In this document: positions 11,553-12,863 of the stretch, piece by piece
Position numbering within the stretch: the first letter of the stretch is position 1
How the letters are laid out: the number at the start of each line of letters is the position of its first letter
Source: Clostridiales bacterium
Lineage (GTDB): Bacteria; Bacillota; Clostridia; Oscillospirales; CAG-272
Reading direction: 5' to 3'
Assembly: GCA_003150035.1 (NCBI GenBank)
Contig: QALR01000003.1
Coordinates: 115,336-128,198, forward strand
DNA: 12,863 nucleotides
Position numbers and translations under genes: made by a program
The notes under the pieces: generated by a model
Database searches by the model: none
Told to the model about the DNA's origin: nothing
The model's input: the letters and a program-made list of their open reading frames with translations, nothing else

Positions 11553-12842
11553 TTAATTTTCATATGGTAAGCTAGAATATCCTTCCCACTTCGCCAGATG
11601 TCTGGATAAAATCAGTCGATCAAGATTGTTTACTATTCCATCACAGTTTACATCCGCCGCCTTCATATTCAGCATGCTCTCCGGATATTCCGCCCATCTT
11701 GCAAGATATCTCGCAAGGATCAACCTATCAAGATTGTTTACAAGATTATCTCCGTTAACGTCTCCTAAGATATAATCAATAACTTCAGCTCCTCCATTCT
11801 TTATTCCAAACTCAACCTTTTCTACATCATAATTATAGATATCATAATTATCAGAGTCATAAGAAATCGTAACCGGATAAATTCCGATTTCCGTAGTTTC
11901 AAGCACCTCAAATTTCAACGTTACAAGTACGCCGTCCTCCGTGAAGTTCTGTGGTGCCGTATCATTTTCCCAAACCAAAAGATATGGATTTCCTAGCTGC
12001 GGTGAACTATTGTTGTTGCCCAGAATTCCTCCATCGACAATCTCTACTAATTTTAATGCAGTATCATCAAATTCCAAAGTCAATGACATGGATATCACGC
12101 CTGGATTATTCTTCAAATTCACGTTCAGTTCCACCACATCCCCCGCCGTAACCGTTTGACTTTCTACTATAATCTGCGGCGCATCTTCGGCAAAAACAAC
12201 TTCTGTTTTTGTCTCGCCGCATGTTTCGCAAGTATAGGTCTTCACACCCTGGGAGGTCGATGTCGGATCTGTTGTCACAATCCCATCGTCCCAAATATGA
12301 TTCTCATATTCCACATTCCCGCACTTGCTGCAAACACGCTGGTGCTGCGTCTCACTGTATTTTTCCCATTCACCATATGTATGGTCGCAAGTGACTGTTA
12401 GGCTGACCGGAGAGATTGTTCCAAGCGGCAACGAATCCGTTCCGTTCTTTAAATCCACCGTGCAGGAGATTGAAGTACTGTCGAAAGACGCCGCATCTTT
12501 CACCCTAAAAGTAAAACGAAAGATATCCCCTTGGGTATCAAGCTCTCCCTCTGCGGCGAAAAAACCGCCTTTATCTTCCGGAGAAAAATTTTCAATGGTT
12601 CCATCAATCAGCCATTCTCCATTTACAAGCTCCAAAACTTCGCTGTCGAAATTGGCAAGAACCATGGCGGATTTCATCTTGCTGTCGCCGGAAATATTAA
12701 CCGTCATAGTAAACGTATCTCCGCGTCCCGCATCTGCCTCAGATAAAGTCAGGGTAACGCCGACATCGGTGGCCGACATCACCATACAGCTAAGCCCTAT
12801 CAGCAAAGCCAATGTCATAAAACATAAGACTACTTTTTTCAT
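11553..12842 (-). CDS. Secreted cohesin-dockerin adaptor protein
   Basis: A 429-residue secreted protein. Residues 1-23 are a signal peptide. Residues 26-151 form a diverged cohesin-like domain. Residues 152-219 are one CxxC module (C171-C174, C205-C208) of the type repeated in the neighbour. Residues 223-352 form a second, typical cohesin. Residues 358-420 are a type I dockerin with two calcium-loop/helix repeats, DVNGDNLVNNLDRLILARYL and DVNCDGIVNNLDRLILSRHL. The two repeats are almost identical at the usual recognition positions, which is the situation known to permit dual binding modes. There is no membrane anchor, so it must be held by its dockerin, most simply on the cohesin of the next gene's product. 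AAGGA lies seven bases before the ATG at 12842. The promoter is outside the window. No catalytic domain is present. Confidence 0.92.
   Translation of the reverse strand: MKKVVLCFMTLALLIGLSCMVMSATDVGVTLTLSEADAGRGDTFTMTVNISGDSKMKSAMVLANFDSEVLELVNGEWLIDGTIENFSPEDKGGFFAAEGELDTQGDIFRFTFRVKDAASFDSTSISCTVDLKNGTDSLPLGTISPVSLTVTCDHTYGEWEKYSETQHQRVCSKCGNVEYENHIWDDGIVTTDPTSTSQGVKTYTCETCGETKTEVVFAEDAPQIIVESQTVTAGDVVELNVNLKNNPGVISMSLTLEFDDTALKLVEIVDGGILGNNNSSPQLGNPYLLVWENDTAPQNFTEDGVLVTLKFEVLETTEIGIYPVTISYDSDNYDIYNYDVEKVEFGIKNGGAEVIDYILGDVNGDNLVNNLDRLILARYLARWAEYPESMLNMKAADVNCDGIVNNLDRLILSRHLAKWEGYSSLPYEN
11953..12095 (-). repeat. Cohesin DNA repeat, copy in the adaptor gene
   Basis: Partner of 11211-11353 at a constant offset of 742 bp, with 142 of 143 bases identical (the difference is at 12060). 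It lies in the second cohesin domain of the adaptor protein. Confidence 0.95.
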
Positions 12843-12863
12843 TTCAAGTTCCTTTCTTTTTTT

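Overview
The window looks like an accessory region of an anaerobic, low-to-mid GC Firmicute, most likely a gut Clostridia member (Oscillospirales-like). The reasons are AGGAGG-type ribosome sites, TTGACA/TATAAT-like promoters, an En-less group II intron, YodL, DUF3791, DUF4262 and DUF6809-like small genes, and a cohesin/dockerin pair. All genes I accept lie on the minus strand, so the window reads biologically from right to left. The two RNA genes proposed here run on the plus strand.

Right end (about 9.5-12.85 kb): a two-gene surface unit. The first gene encodes a secreted protein with two cohesin-like domains, one CxxC repeat module and a C-terminal type I dockerin. The second encodes a cohesin domain, a long array of CxxC 'HTWGEW' modules, a Thr/Ser/Glu stalk and a C-terminal membrane helix. 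Together they resemble a very small scaffoldin system: a membrane anchor bearing a cohesin and a soluble dockerin-bearing adaptor. A 143-bp stretch is almost identical between their cohesins, which points to recent gene conversion. Two hairpin terminators follow.

Middle (7.1-9.4 kb): an AbrB/SpoVT-type regulator with two AbrB modules and a zinc ribbon, then about 1.5 kb with no convincing protein gene except a DUF6809-like ORF at its left end. This stretch holds two plus-strand small-RNA candidates. Each has its own promoter, a shared hairpin with a CUCUCU loop, and a terminator. It also holds a chain of mutually exclusive hairpins on the minus strand and a GC-rich tandem repeat of about 172 bp.

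Left-centre (2.5-7.06 kb): eight tightly overlapping minus-strand genes form one operon. They sit behind a good promoter and a 280-nt leader that contains a 28-codon leader ORF and two intrinsic terminators in series, which is an attenuator architecture reminiscent of tet(M)-type leaders. The operon encodes two YkgJ-like CxxCxxCC proteins, a YodL-domain protein, a DUF4262-like protein and four unrecognised proteins. Its function is unknown.

Left end (1-2.4 kb): a small two-gene DUF3791-type operon with its own promoter. Its terminator hairpin is followed directly by a group II intron whose 5' splice site is confirmed by an 8-nt EBS1-IBS1 match. The intron-encoded reverse transcriptase is broken by a one-base frameshift, and the intron 3' end lies outside the window.
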